Assembly (NCBI RefSeq): GCF_024172165.1
Contig: NZ_JAMZEB010000002.1
Location: 310,001 to 374,000 of the forward strand
Direction of reading: 5' to 3'
Length of the DNA stretch: 64,000 bases
From: Nonomuraea thailandensis
Lineage (GTDB): Bacteria > Actinomycetota > Actinomycetes > Streptosporangiales > Streptosporangiaceae
This document shows, piece by piece, positions 30,005-37,961 of this stretch (its first letter is position 1; every line of letters starts with the position of its first letter). The notes under the pieces are model-generated. The model saw only the letters and a program-made list of their open reading frames with translations. It made no database searches and had not been told where the DNA came from. The position numbers and the translations under genes are program-made.

Positions 30005-32536
30005 TTGACAGGGGACAACCTTCCGGAGAAGCCGCGACGCAGAAAGGTGCCCTGGGCGGCTCCCGTCTCCGCCGGGCTGGCGGCAGCCGCCGCGAGCGTG
30101 CTGGCCGCGTCCGTGGAGTGGGAGATCCCGCCCGTCGCCAAGATCGGCGTCACCGTGGCCGCGGCCCTGCTCGTCGGCCTGACCACCTGGGCCACCACCG
30201 AGTCGCGCGCCGGCGCCAAGAGCCGGCCCCGGGCGGAGCCCGACTCGATGGCCCCCGACCAGTGGCCGCCCGTGCCCGAGCACTTCACCGGACGCGCCGA
30301 GGCGCTGTCCGAGCTGCGCGAGGTGTTCTCCGCCCGGCGCAAGTCCTCCGACCTCTCGCCGCCGCTGGTCGTCTCCGTGTACGGGCGCGGCGGCGTCGGC
30401 AAGTCGGCGCTCATGACCAGGTTCGGGCAGGAGGTGGCCGGCTGGTTCCCCGACGGCCGGCTCTACGCCGACCTGCGCGGCGGCGTGGACGCCCCGGTAC
30501 GGCCCGATGAGGTGCTGATCGGGTTCCTGCGGGCGCTGGACGTGCGCCTGACCACCGACCCCGGCGGGCTGGAGGAGCTGCGCAAGCTCTGGCTGACCTG
30601 GACCAAGGGCCGCAAGATCCTCATCGGCCTCGACAACGCGCACGACGCTGAGCAGGTCAAGGCGCTCATCCCGGCCGAGCCCGGCTGCGCGGTGCTGGTC
30701 ACCTCGCGCTCCCCGCTGTTCCTGAACGGCACGCACGACAGGCGGCTCGGCGAGTTCAGCGAGGCGCACGGGGTGGAGCTGCTGGCCAGGCTGGCCGGCG
30801 GGGCCAGGGTCGTGGACGACCTGGAGGCCGCCAAGGAGGTCGTGCGGTTGTGCGACTACCTGCCGCTGGCGATCAACATCTGCGGCGGCCGGCTGGCCAC
30901 CCGCGAGCAGTGGACGATGCGCGAGATGGCCAACCGGCTGGTGGACACGCGGCGCATCCTCGACATGCTGGAAGTGGCGCCCACGGTGGACAAGAGCGTG
31001 CGCGCCTCCGTACAGCTCAGCTACGACGACTGCACCGGCATGCAGCGCCGCCTGCTGCGCCTGCTCAGCGCGCTGACCTCGCCCGACGTGCCCGGCTGGG
31101 TGGCGGGCGAGCTGCTCGACATCTCCGGGCTGGACGGCGCCGACCAGCTGGAGGCGCTCATGGACGCCCAGCTCGCCGAGTGCTCGGGCACCGACCAGAC
31201 CGGCACGATGCGCTACCGCCTGCACGACCTGGTCCGGGTCTTCGCCGCCGAGCTGGCCGATCGCGACGAGGACGAGCGGCGCAGCGCCGCCATCGAGCGC
31301 GTGCTCTACGGCTACCGCCGCCGCGCCGAGGACGCCGCCCAGAACCGCTGGCCGCAGGACTGGAGCAGGGGCGGCCGGCGCGCCAGCGCCGACGGGCAGC
31401 TCGGGGCGGGCGACTGGCTCAACGCCGAGCGGCTCTCGCTCCTCGCCATGATCCACCTGGCTCACCAGCTCCGGCTCTGGGAGCTGACGTGGGGGCTCGC
31501 CAGGGCGTTCTGCTCGCTGTGCCACTCGCTGCGCGCGTACTGGGCCGACTGGGTGGCCGTGGCGGAGCTGGGCTGCCAGGCCGCGGAGAAGGCCGGCGAC
31601 CGCCGCTCCCTGGCCATCGCGCTGCTCGACGCCGCGGCCGTGCACGGCGGACTGGGGCTGCGCGAGCGGGGCCTGGAGGAGTCCGAGCGGGCGCTGGCGA
31701 TCTTCAACGAGCTGGGCGAGACCTGGTGGGCCGCCCGGGCCATGCGCACGATCGGCATGACGCTGTTCAGCGACGGCCACCTGGACCGGGCGCAGGACTT
31801 CCTGATCGGGGCCATCACCGCGTTCAAGGGCGAGGACGACGTGTGGTGGATGGCCCGCACCCAGCGCAACCTGGCCGAGATGCGGATGGCGGAGCGGCGC
31901 CCGGAGGAGGCCAGGGAGCTGCTGGAGGACGCTTTGGAGACCTTCAAGCGGGAGGGCAACCGCTACTCCGAGGCGCAGACCCTGCGCGTCTACGGCGAGG
32001 TGCTGGCGGCCCAGGCACGCGGCGAGCACCGCCACGGCGACCACCGGCTGGCCGCCAACCTGTTCACCAGGGCCGGCTTCAGCCTCGACCGGGCCGGGGA
32101 GATGTTCAAGCAGCGCGGGGAGTTATGGGAGGAGGCCCGCTGCCTGCGCGCCGCCGGCGAGGTGGGCGACCCGGACAACGGGCTGCGCGAGCTGGACCAC
32201 GTCCGGCGCGCCGAGGAGATCCTGGTCGCGCTGGCCGACTCGTGGGGGGTGGCCAGGACCGCGGTGTCCGCCGGGCGGGCGCTGGCCAGGCTCGGGCGCA
32301 TCGAGGAGTCGGAGCAGGAGCTGCGGCGGGCGGTGCGGGAGTTCGCCGAGCTGGAGGACCGGTGGTGGATGGCCAGGAGCCTGCGCTACCTCGGCGAGGC
32401 GCACCTGGACGCGGGCGGGCGCGCGGCCGCGGTGGAGCCGCTGGAGCAGGCCAGGGAGATCTACCGCAGCCTCGGCAACGAGGCCGGCATGCGCAGGACG
32501 CTGGAGCTCCTGCGCCGCGCCGTGCCCTCTACGTGA
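30005..32536 (+). CDS. Membrane-anchored NB-ARC/TPR STAND protein
   Basis: Signal-transduction ATPase of 843 residues. Two membrane helices come first (about 17-36 and 44-63), so the rest hangs in the cytoplasm. The NB-ARC domain follows: P-loop GRGGVGKSALM at 127-137, the Walker B-like strand KILIGLDNAHD, sensor VTSRSPL, and the MHD-like LHDLVRVFAAEL near 405. The C-terminal half is about ten TPR units (ALAIFNELGETWWAARAMRT and similar). There is no effector or DNA-binding domain. STAND proteins switch on ATP binding when repeats meet a ligand. The TTG at 30005 is chosen for the AGGGGG site, which sits in a hairpin. Confidence 0.85.
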   Translation: MTGDNLPEKPRRRKVPWAAPVSAGLAAAAASVLAASVEWEIPPVAKIGVTVAAALLVGLTTWATTESRAGAKSRPRAEPDSMAPDQWPPVPEHFTGRAEALSELREVFSARRKSSDLSPPLVVSVYGRGGVGKSALMTRFGQEVAGWFPDGRLYADLRGGVDAPVRPDEVLIGFLRALDVRLTTDPGGLEELRKLWLTWTKGRKILIGLDNAHDAEQVKALIPAEPGCAVLVTSRSPLFLNGTHDRRLGEFSEAHGVELLARLAGGARVVDDLEAAKEVVRLCDYLPLAINICGGRLATREQWTMREMANRLVDTRRILDMLEVAPTVDKSVRASVQLSYDDCTGMQRRLLRLLSALTSPDVPGWVAGELLDISGLDGADQLEALMDAQLAECSGTDQTGTMRYRLHDLVRVFAAELADRDEDERRSAAIERVLYGYRRRAEDAAQNRWPQDWSRGGRRASADGQLGAGDWLNAERLSLLAMIHLAHQLRLWELTWGLARAFCSLCHSLRAYWADWVAVAELGCQAAEKAGDRRSLAIALLDAAAVHGGLGLRERGLEESERALAIFNELGETWWAARAMRTIGMTLFSDGHLDRAQDFLIGAITAFKGEDDVWWMARTQRNLAEMRMAERRPEEARELLEDALETFKREGNRYSEAQTLRVYGEVLAAQARGEHRHGDHRLAANLFTRAGFSLDRAGEMFKQRGELWEEARCLRAAGEVGDPDNGLRELDHVRRAEEILVALADSWGVARTAVSAGRALARLGRIEESEQELRRAVREFAELEDRWWMARSLRYLGEAHLDAGGRAAAVEPLEQAREIYRSLGNEAGMRRTLELLRRAVPST

Positions 32537-33401
32537 GCGGGGAGCGCAGCAGCTCCCCGGCCGCCTGCCTGGCCTGAAGGATGCTCTCCTCGAACAGCTT
32601 GCGCACGTGCGCCGCCTGGTCCGAGAGCTCCCTGATGCGCTCGTGGGCGAGCTCGTCGCGCACGGTCTCGGCGATGAGCTGCTGGTACTCCGGGGTCTTG
32701 GCCGCCAGCTTCTCCAGCCGGGTGTGGGCGTGGTAGACCTTGTCCGCCTTGAGCACCTGCTTGGCGTACTTCTCCAGGTGGCGTACGCGCTGGGACAGCG
32801 ACGTCCAGGCGGCGTCGAGCGCGCTGGTGTACGGCTTGAACGCGTCCTCCATGCCCTTCGGCAGCTCGCGCGGGATGATCTTCCCTTGCTCGGCGTGCAT
32901 CGACGACAGCTTCCGCAGCCGGGTGGCGATCTGCCAGACCTCCTCCGGCAGCGACACCTGGTTCTCGATGCTGTCGATCAGGCCGGCCTTGTGGACCGCC
33001 GAGGCCATGATCGCCTCGACCGCGTTCTGCGCGCGGCGCAGGAGCTGCTGGCAGGGGTAGTCGAGGTCCTCCGGGAGGATGTACTGGTTGGCGTGCTCGC
33101 GCGCCAGCCTGAGTCTTCGCTTGGTGGATCGATAGGTGCTGTCCATCGCCATCCACCGGATGAGGACGATCAGGCCGACTCCCATGCTCGCTACGAAGAA
33201 GTACTCCACACCGGCCACCATCAGGATAAACATCAAGAAGGCCGGTAGGACGAAGAGCATGGCGGGGTTGCGTGTGGTGTCCATTCGCGCGCCCGACCGA
33301 GCCAAGCGGAGAATGTGCGGACTCGACCGCAGCTCGACCGAGATCTCCGGGTGCAGCGATGGATCGATCACCAGCCGTGGAGGCAGCACTCGTGGATCCA
33401 T
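32529..33401 (-). CDS. Membrane protein with coiled-coil cytoplasmic part
   Basis: A 290-residue protein, not recognised. After about 45 polar residues come two adjacent membrane helices (NPAMLFVLPAFLMFILMVAG and EYFFVASMGVGLIVLIRW), then about 200 residues of charged helix, probably coiled coil (RLEKLAAKTPEYQQLIAETV, ELSDQAAHVRKLFEESILQA). Its 3' end overlaps the STAND gene by eight bases, so the two are convergent and close but not one transcript. The start is uncertain: no ribosome site is visible before the ATG at 33401, and the ATG at 33284 just before the membrane helices is an alternative. Confidence 0.7.
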   Translation of the reverse strand: MDPRVLPPRLVIDPSLHPEISVELRSSPHILRLARSGARMDTTRNPAMLFVLPAFLMFILMVAGVEYFFVASMGVGLIVLIRWMAMDSTYRSTKRRLRLAREHANQYILPEDLDYPCQQLLRRAQNAVEAIMASAVHKAGLIDSIENQVSLPEEVWQIATRLRKLSSMHAEQGKIIPRELPKGMEDAFKPYTSALDAAWTSLSQRVRHLEKYAKQVLKADKVYHAHTRLEKLAAKTPEYQQLIAETVRDELAHERIRELSDQAAHVRKLFEESILQARQAAGELLRSPLT

Positions 33402-33465
33402 ACGTTCATGCTGCGTTATGAACCTCGAATTCGCTCATATTTGGCGGACATATAGGGTCGTAATA

Positions 33466-34257
33466 ATGAGTGAGATGACGAGGTGGATCGATCTGGAAGG
33501 CGCGGTCAACGCGCGTGACCTGGGCGGACTGCCTACTCGTGACGGCGGCCGCACCCGTCGCGGGCAGATCTTCCGCGCTGACAACCTGCAGGGCCTCACG
33601 CCGGCGGACGTGGAGCTGCTGGTGGGCGAGCTGAAGCTGCGGCACGTGGTGGACCTGCGCTCGAACGCCGAGGTGTCGCTGGAGGGGCCGGGCCCGCTGA
33701 CCCGGGTGCCCGAGGTGCGGCACCACCATCTGACGCTGTTCGCCGAGGGCGGCCGGCACACCGACGTGGAGGCCGACACGATCGACGGTGACCGGGTGCT
33801 GCCGTGGGTGGAGCGGGTGGTGGACGAGGAGCTGCGGGTGACCGGCTTCTACTTCGGCTACCTGCGCGACCGGCCGGACGCGGTGATCGCGGCCCTGCGG
33901 GCGATGGCGCTGCGCGACGGGGCCTCGCTGGTGCACTGCGCGGCGGGCAAGGACCGCACCGGGGTGCTGTCGGCGCTGGCGCTGGAGATCGCCGGGGCGA
34001 CCCGGGAAGCGATCGTCGAGGACTACGTGGCCACGGGGGAGCGGCTGGAGCTGATCCTCAAGCGGCTGCGGGCCAGCGAGACCTACCGGGGCGACCTCGA
34101 CTCGCGCCCGGCCGACGACCACCTGCCCAGGGCGCGCTACATCGAGCAGTTCCTCGGCGTCCTCGACGAGCGCTTCGGCGGGCCGCTGGGCTGGCTGGCC
34201 CGGAACGGCTGGACCGACGAGGACACCGCCGTGATGCGCGCCCGCCTGCGCGACTGA
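33466..34257 (+). CDS. Tyrosine/lipid phosphatase, Y_phosphatase3 type
   Basis: Cysteine phosphatase of 263 residues. The active-site loop is VHCAAGKDRTGVL: C158-x5-R164, with the extra Lys and Asp that mark the MptpB/Y_phosphatase3 group, whose members can remove phosphate from tyrosine, serine/threonine and phosphoinositides. The N-terminus NARDLGGLPTRDGGRTRRGQ and VVDLRSNAEV are also typical. Secreted in M. tuberculosis, but no signal peptide is seen here. The ATG at 33466 has no ribosome site; TATAGG nine bases upstream suggests a leaderless start, and an ATG at 33475 is an alternative. A 13-bp minisatellite starts directly after its stop codon. Confidence 0.87.
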   Translation: MSEMTRWIDLEGAVNARDLGGLPTRDGGRTRRGQIFRADNLQGLTPADVELLVGELKLRHVVDLRSNAEVSLEGPGPLTRVPEVRHHHLTLFAEGGRHTDVEADTIDGDRVLPWVERVVDEELRVTGFYFGYLRDRPDAVIAALRAMALRDGASLVHCAAGKDRTGVLSALALEIAGATREAIVEDYVATGERLELILKRLRASETYRGDLDSRPADDHLPRARYIEQFLGVLDERFGGPLGWLARNGWTDEDTAVMRARLRD

Positions 34258-34400
34258 TCGGCCCCGTGCGTCGGCCCCGTGCGTCGGCCCCGTGCGTCGG
34301 CCCCGTGCGTCGGCCCCGTGCGTCGGCCCCGTGCGTCGGCCCCGCGCGTCGGCACCGCTCCTCGGCACCGTCCGTTGATGCCGTGCGTCGGCGCCGCATG
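34258..34400. repeat. 13-bp minisatellite, eleven units
   Basis: Six perfect copies of TCGGCCCCGTGCG (34258-34335) are followed by five increasingly altered copies to 34400. The array starts at the first base after the phosphatase stop and ends 14 bp before the convergent oxidoreductase stop. Thirteen is not a multiple of three, so it is not a coding repeat. Confidence 0.9.
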
Positions 34401-34414
34401 CCGGGCGTCGTACG

Positions 34415-35455
34415 TCAGCTCAGGTGGACGACGATCCGCCGGGTAGCCGAGAGGCGGGCCGCCTCGATGATCGCCAGCACGTCCACCGCGCTGTCCGGGT
34501 CCACCGGCGGCGCCGCGCCCTCGCGCAGCGCCGCCGCCACGCCCCGGTAGAAGTCGAGGTACGCTCCCGGCTCGGTCCGCACGATCTCCCGGTCGCCCTC
34601 GGTGCCGAGCACGCCCCAGCGGTCCTCCTCGTCGTCGCCGAACCCCGGCGAATCGGGCGTCATCCCCGCCCGCAGCCGCTCCTCCTGCACGTCCATCCCG
34701 TGCTTGACGAAGGCCGCGGCGGAGCCCAGCACCCGGAAGCGGGGGCCGAGGCGGGCGGCCATCGAGCTGGCCCACAGGTGGGACCGGGCGCCGCCGACAT
34801 GGGTGAGGGCGACGAACGTGTCGTCGTCGGCCGAGACCCCCGCACGCCTGACGTCGCTCTCGCAGTAGACCTCGCGCACCGGCCCGAGCAGCTGCACGGC
34901 CTGGTCGACGAGGTGGCTGCCCAGGTCGTACAGCAGCCCGCCGACCTCCTCGGGGCCGCCGGCCTCCCGCCAGCCGCCCTTCGGCACCGGCCGCCAGCGC
35001 TCGAAGCGCGACTCGAACCGCAGCACCTCGCCCAGCCGCCCCTCGCCGGCCAGCCGCCGCACGGTGCGGAAGTCGCCGTCCCAGCGCCGGTTGTGGAACA
35101 CGGTGAGCATGACCCCGCGCTCCTTGGCCAGCCGTACCAGCTCGCGGCCCTCCTCGGCCGTCCTGGCCAGCGGCTTGTCCACGACGACGGGCAGGCCCTG
35201 GTCGAGGGCGGCGGCGGCCGTGGCCACGTGCGTCCTGTTGGGGGAGGCGACCACGACGAGGTCGCAGCGCTGCCACAGCTCCCGCACGTCGCTCACCCCG
35301 GCCGCGCCGTACCGGCCGGCCACCTCGGCCTGGCGATCGGGATTCCTGGTGACGACGGCCGCCAGGGACAGGCCGGGGGTGGCGTGGATCAGCGGGGCGT
35401 GGAAGTACGCCCCGGCGGTGCCGTAACCGACGAGGCCGACGCGGATCTCAGTCAT
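34415..35455 (-). CDS. Gfo/Idh/MocA-family NAD(P) oxidoreductase
   Basis: Sugar- or inositol-type dehydrogenase of 346 residues. The N-terminal Rossmann fold has VGLVGYGTAGAYFHAPLI and ASPNRTHVATAAAALDQG, then VVVDKPLARTAEEGREL with the catalytic Lys of the EKP motif (here DKP). The C-terminal domain has the substrate-binding GGLLYDLGSHLVDQAVQLLG with the conserved Asp and His. The substrate is unknown. The gene stands alone between the minisatellite and the PAC2 gene, with 26 bp to the latter, which lies upstream on the opposite side of the shared strand order. Confidence 0.9.
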   Translation of the reverse strand: MTEIRVGLVGYGTAGAYFHAPLIHATPGLSLAAVVTRNPDRQAEVAGRYGAAGVSDVRELWQRCDLVVVASPNRTHVATAAAALDQGLPVVVDKPLARTAEEGRELVRLAKERGVMLTVFHNRRWDGDFRTVRRLAGEGRLGEVLRFESRFERWRPVPKGGWREAGGPEEVGGLLYDLGSHLVDQAVQLLGPVREVYCESDVRRAGVSADDDTFVALTHVGGARSHLWASSMAARLGPRFRVLGSAAAFVKHGMDVQEERLRAGMTPDSPGFGDDEEDRWGVLGTEGDREIVRTEPGAYLDFYRGVAAALREGAAPPVDPDSAVDVLAIIEAARLSATRRIVVHLS

Positions 35456-35481
35456 CGAGCCAGCGTATCGGGGGTGCCGGT

Positions 35482-36384
35482 CTATTCGTCGTCACGCTCG
35501 GCGAGGAAGCGCTCGAACTGGGCGGCGAGCTCGTCGCCGGTGGGCATGGGAGTGGTCTCGGCCATCAGGTTCTCGCGTTCCGAGCCCGCGGCGAACGCGT
35601 CGTACTGCTGCTCCAGCCCGGTGATCGCGGTGGACAGCTCGCTGGAGGCGCGGATCTGCTCCTCGATCTCCGTCGTCGTACGCCGAGCGGCCTCGCGCAG
35701 CGCGTCCATCGGGAACACCAGCCCCGTCCCGCGCGTCACGGCCTCCAGCCCGCTCACCGCGGCGGTCGGGTACTCGGCCTGCGAGAGGTAGTGCGGCACG
35801 TGCACCGCGTAGCCCAGCGCGTCGTGGCCCTGCGCCCCCAGCCGCAGCTCCAGCAGCGCCGCGGCGCTGCCGGGCACCTGGACACGCCCGAACACACTGC
35901 TTTGCGCATTGTTGAGCAACTCGGGCCTGCTGGCGTGCATCGTGATGCCGAGCGGGCGGGTGTGCGGCACGGCCATCGGGATGCCGTGCAAGGTCACCAG
36001 CCTGCTCACCTTCAGCCGCTCCACCAGAGCCGCCACGGCCTTGGCGAACAGCTCCCACTCCCGGTCGGGCTCGGGCCCGCTCATCACCAGGAACTGCGTC
36101 CCCGTCGCGTCCTTGGCGACATGGACGGCCAGCTCGGGGCTCTCGCACTCCACCCACCGGTCGGTGTCGAACGTCATGATGGGTCGCCGCGACCGGTAGT
36201 CGAGCAGCCGGTCCACGTCGAACGTCGCCACGACCCGGTGCTCCAGCTCGGCCAGCAGGTGGCCCAGCGCGAGCCGTCCGGCCGAGCCCGCGTCGACGAA
36301 GCCGTCGAAGTGGTACAGCAACACCGGATCGGCAAGCTCGGGCGCGTCGTCTGCGAGCTCGTAGAGATCCTTCGGGTCGAACAC
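35482..36384 (-). CDS. PAC2-family protein
   Basis: A 300-residue protein of the PAC2 (proteasome assembly chaperone-like) family, common in actinobacteria with a proteasome; its bacterial role is not established. Seen: DPVLLYHFDGFVDAGSAGRL, RLLDYRSRRPIMTFD, LHGIPMAVPHTRPLGITMHA and HVPHYLSQAEYPTAAVSGLE, all matching the family core, then a helical C-terminal tail with an ExxAAQFERFLAERDDE end. The GTG at 36384 is the best start; AAGG lies about ten bases before it. It is divergent from the ankyrin gene. Confidence 0.88.
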   Translation of the reverse strand: MFDPKDLYELADDAPELADPVLLYHFDGFVDAGSAGRLALGHLLAELEHRVVATFDVDRLLDYRSRRPIMTFDTDRWVECESPELAVHVAKDATGTQFLVMSGPEPDREWELFAKAVAALVERLKVSRLVTLHGIPMAVPHTRPLGITMHASRPELLNNAQSSVFGRVQVPGSAAALLELRLGAQGHDALGYAVHVPHYLSQAEYPTAAVSGLEAVTRGTGLVFPMDALREAARRTTTEIEEQIRASSELSTAITGLEQQYDAFAAGSERENLMAETTPMPTGDELAAQFERFLAERDDE

Positions 36385-36470
36385 GGTTGAACAGCCTTTC
36401 CCTAGGTACTCTTCACCAGAACCTACGGCGCGTCGGATCGATTCCGTGCACGGCACCCTATCGGGGCACA

Positions 36471-36872
36471 ATGGGCTCCATGGACGGGGATCCCGAGCTC
36501 GAAGAGTTCGCCACCAAGCTGTTCGGCCTGGCCAGGGCGGGCGACACCGAGGCGCTGCGCGCGTACGTGGAGGCCGGGGTGCCGGTCGACCTGACCAACG
36601 GCAAAGGTGACACTTTGCTGATGCTGGCGGCTTATTACGGTCACGCCGAGACCGTACGCATGCTTGTCACAAGCGGCGCCGACCCGAACCGGGCCAACGA
36701 CCGCGGGCAGACGCCGCTCGCGGGCGCGGTCTTCAAGAAGGAGTCTGCTGTGGTCAGAGCGTTGCTGGACGCCGGGGCCGACCCGCACGCGGGGCAGCCG
36801 TCCGCGATGGAGACCGCGCGAATGTTCGCGAATGACCAGTTTATCCAATGGTTCACGCAAAGCGATTCATAG
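36471..36872 (+). CDS. Ankyrin-repeat protein
   Basis: Small protein of 133 residues with about three ankyrin repeats: DTEALRAYVEAGVPVDLTNG, GDTLLMLAAYYGHAETVRML then VTSGADPNRAND, and GQTPLAGAVFKKESAVVRAL then LDAGADPHAG. Such repeats bind other proteins; the partner is unknown. The ATG at 36471 has GGGG a few bases upstream; an ATG at 36480 is nearly as good. Its stop codon lies inside a palindrome that may regulate the terpene synthase gene 36 bases on. Confidence 0.87.
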   Translation: MGSMDGDPELEEFATKLFGLARAGDTEALRAYVEAGVPVDLTNGKGDTLLMLAAYYGHAETVRMLVTSGADPNRANDRGQTPLAGAVFKKESAVVRALLDAGADPHAGQPSAMETARMFANDQFIQWFTQSDS

Positions 36873-36878
36873 TATGAA
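36866..36878. promoter_or_regulatory. Palindrome TTCATA-G-TATGAA
   Basis: A perfect 13-bp dyad spans the stop codon of the ankyrin gene, in an AT-rich stretch that continues to about 36892. It lies 30-40 bp before the terpene synthase start and could be an operator for it. Confidence 0.35.
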
Positions 36879-36907
36879 ATAAGCATTAAAGGGCTCGAAG
36901 TTGCCGA

Positions 36908-37948
36908 GTGTGGCCTTTCGAACACTCCATAGTCATGCTGGAGGACGTGGCTACTTCTGCGCACTCCTTCAGCAGGCGACCGCTCCACATCCCTCCGCTG
37001 CCATGTCCGTTCCCGAACGAGATCAACGTTCATGCCTCGGAGGTCGACGCGGAGAGTCACGCATGGCTGGCCGCCTCAAAGATGCTCAACGGCGCCGAGA
37101 CCATCGAGCACTTCCGGCGCTCGAAGATCGGCATGCTGGCGGCACGGACCAACCCGACCGTGCCGCGCGACAGCCTCCGGTTGATCAACGACTGGTACAA
37201 CTGGCTCTTCGCCTTCGACGACGCGTTCTGCGAGGGCGAGCTGATGGGGCACCGGGCCTCCGCACTGGCCCGCGCCCTGCCGCCGCTCCTCGAGATCCTC
37301 GACGGGCGGCGCGACCCCGACGCCGACGACCCGTTCGGCCTGGCGCTCAACGAGCTGCTGCGCCGCATCTCGGAGTACGCCACCCCCGCCCAGGTGGACC
37401 GGTGGCGCATCACGGTCAAGGAATACCTGTTCGCCCAGATCTGGGAGGCCGCCAATCGCGAGGTCGACCTCATCCCGACACCCGACGACTACGTGCTGAT
37501 GCGCCGCATCACCGGAGCCACCTACACCTGCTTCGCCCTCATCGACGCGGGCGGCGGCTACCGCCTGGAAGCGGAGGAGTGGCACCATCCCGACGTTCGC
37601 GCGCTGTCCGACCTGGCGTGCGACCTCATCGGCTGGGACAACGACCTCCTGTCGTACGCCAAGGAGCGCGGCAACGACAAGGCCCGGCACAACCTGGTCA
37701 CGGTGCTGGCCACGCACAAGTCCCTCGTCCTGCAGGACGCGCTGAGCGAGGTCGCCCAGATGCACAACGAGGCCATCGCCGCGTTCGTCGACCGGCGCGC
37801 GGCGCTGGAGCAGTGGGCTCCGCTCCCGGTCCGCAAGTACGTACGAGGCCTCGAGCACTGGGTGCGAGGCCACATCGAGTTCTCCCTCGGCAGTGCGCGT
37901 TACGTGCACGCCTGGCCTGACGGCACCCAGTGGCCGCAGGCCGTCTAA
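36908..37948 (+). CDS. Class I terpene synthase
   Basis: Cyclises a linear prenyl diphosphate, probably farnesyl diphosphate, to an unknown terpene. The 346 residues fit bacterial sesquiterpene synthases. The first metal motif is DDAFCE (D104, D105, E109, DDxxxE form), the NSE motif is NDLLSYAKE (N245, S249, E253), and a C-terminal Arg-Tyr pair is in SARYVHAW. RPLHIPPLPCPFPNEIN at the start is typical. The start is uncertain: GTG 36908 and ATG 36935 are possible, neither with a clear ribosome site. No prenyltransferase or P450 is adjacent; the nearest P450 is 11 kb away. The converging gene encodes a STAND ATPase. Confidence 0.9.
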   Translation: MWPFEHSIVMLEDVATSAHSFSRRPLHIPPLPCPFPNEINVHASEVDAESHAWLAASKMLNGAETIEHFRRSKIGMLAARTNPTVPRDSLRLINDWYNWLFAFDDAFCEGELMGHRASALARALPPLLEILDGRRDPDADDPFGLALNELLRRISEYATPAQVDRWRITVKEYLFAQIWEAANREVDLIPTPDDYVLMRRITGATYTCFALIDAGGGYRLEAEEWHHPDVRALSDLACDLIGWDNDLLSYAKERGNDKARHNLVTVLATHKSLVLQDALSEVAQMHNEAIAAFVDRRAALEQWAPLPVRKYVRGLEHWVRGHIEFSLGSARYVHAWPDGTQWPQAV

Positions 37949-37961
37949 CGGTCGGCGAACC

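Noticed and set aside
29867..32044. Long minus-strand open frame opposite the STAND gene
   Set aside because: No motif; the plus-strand frame has an intact P-loop, membrane helices and TPR units.
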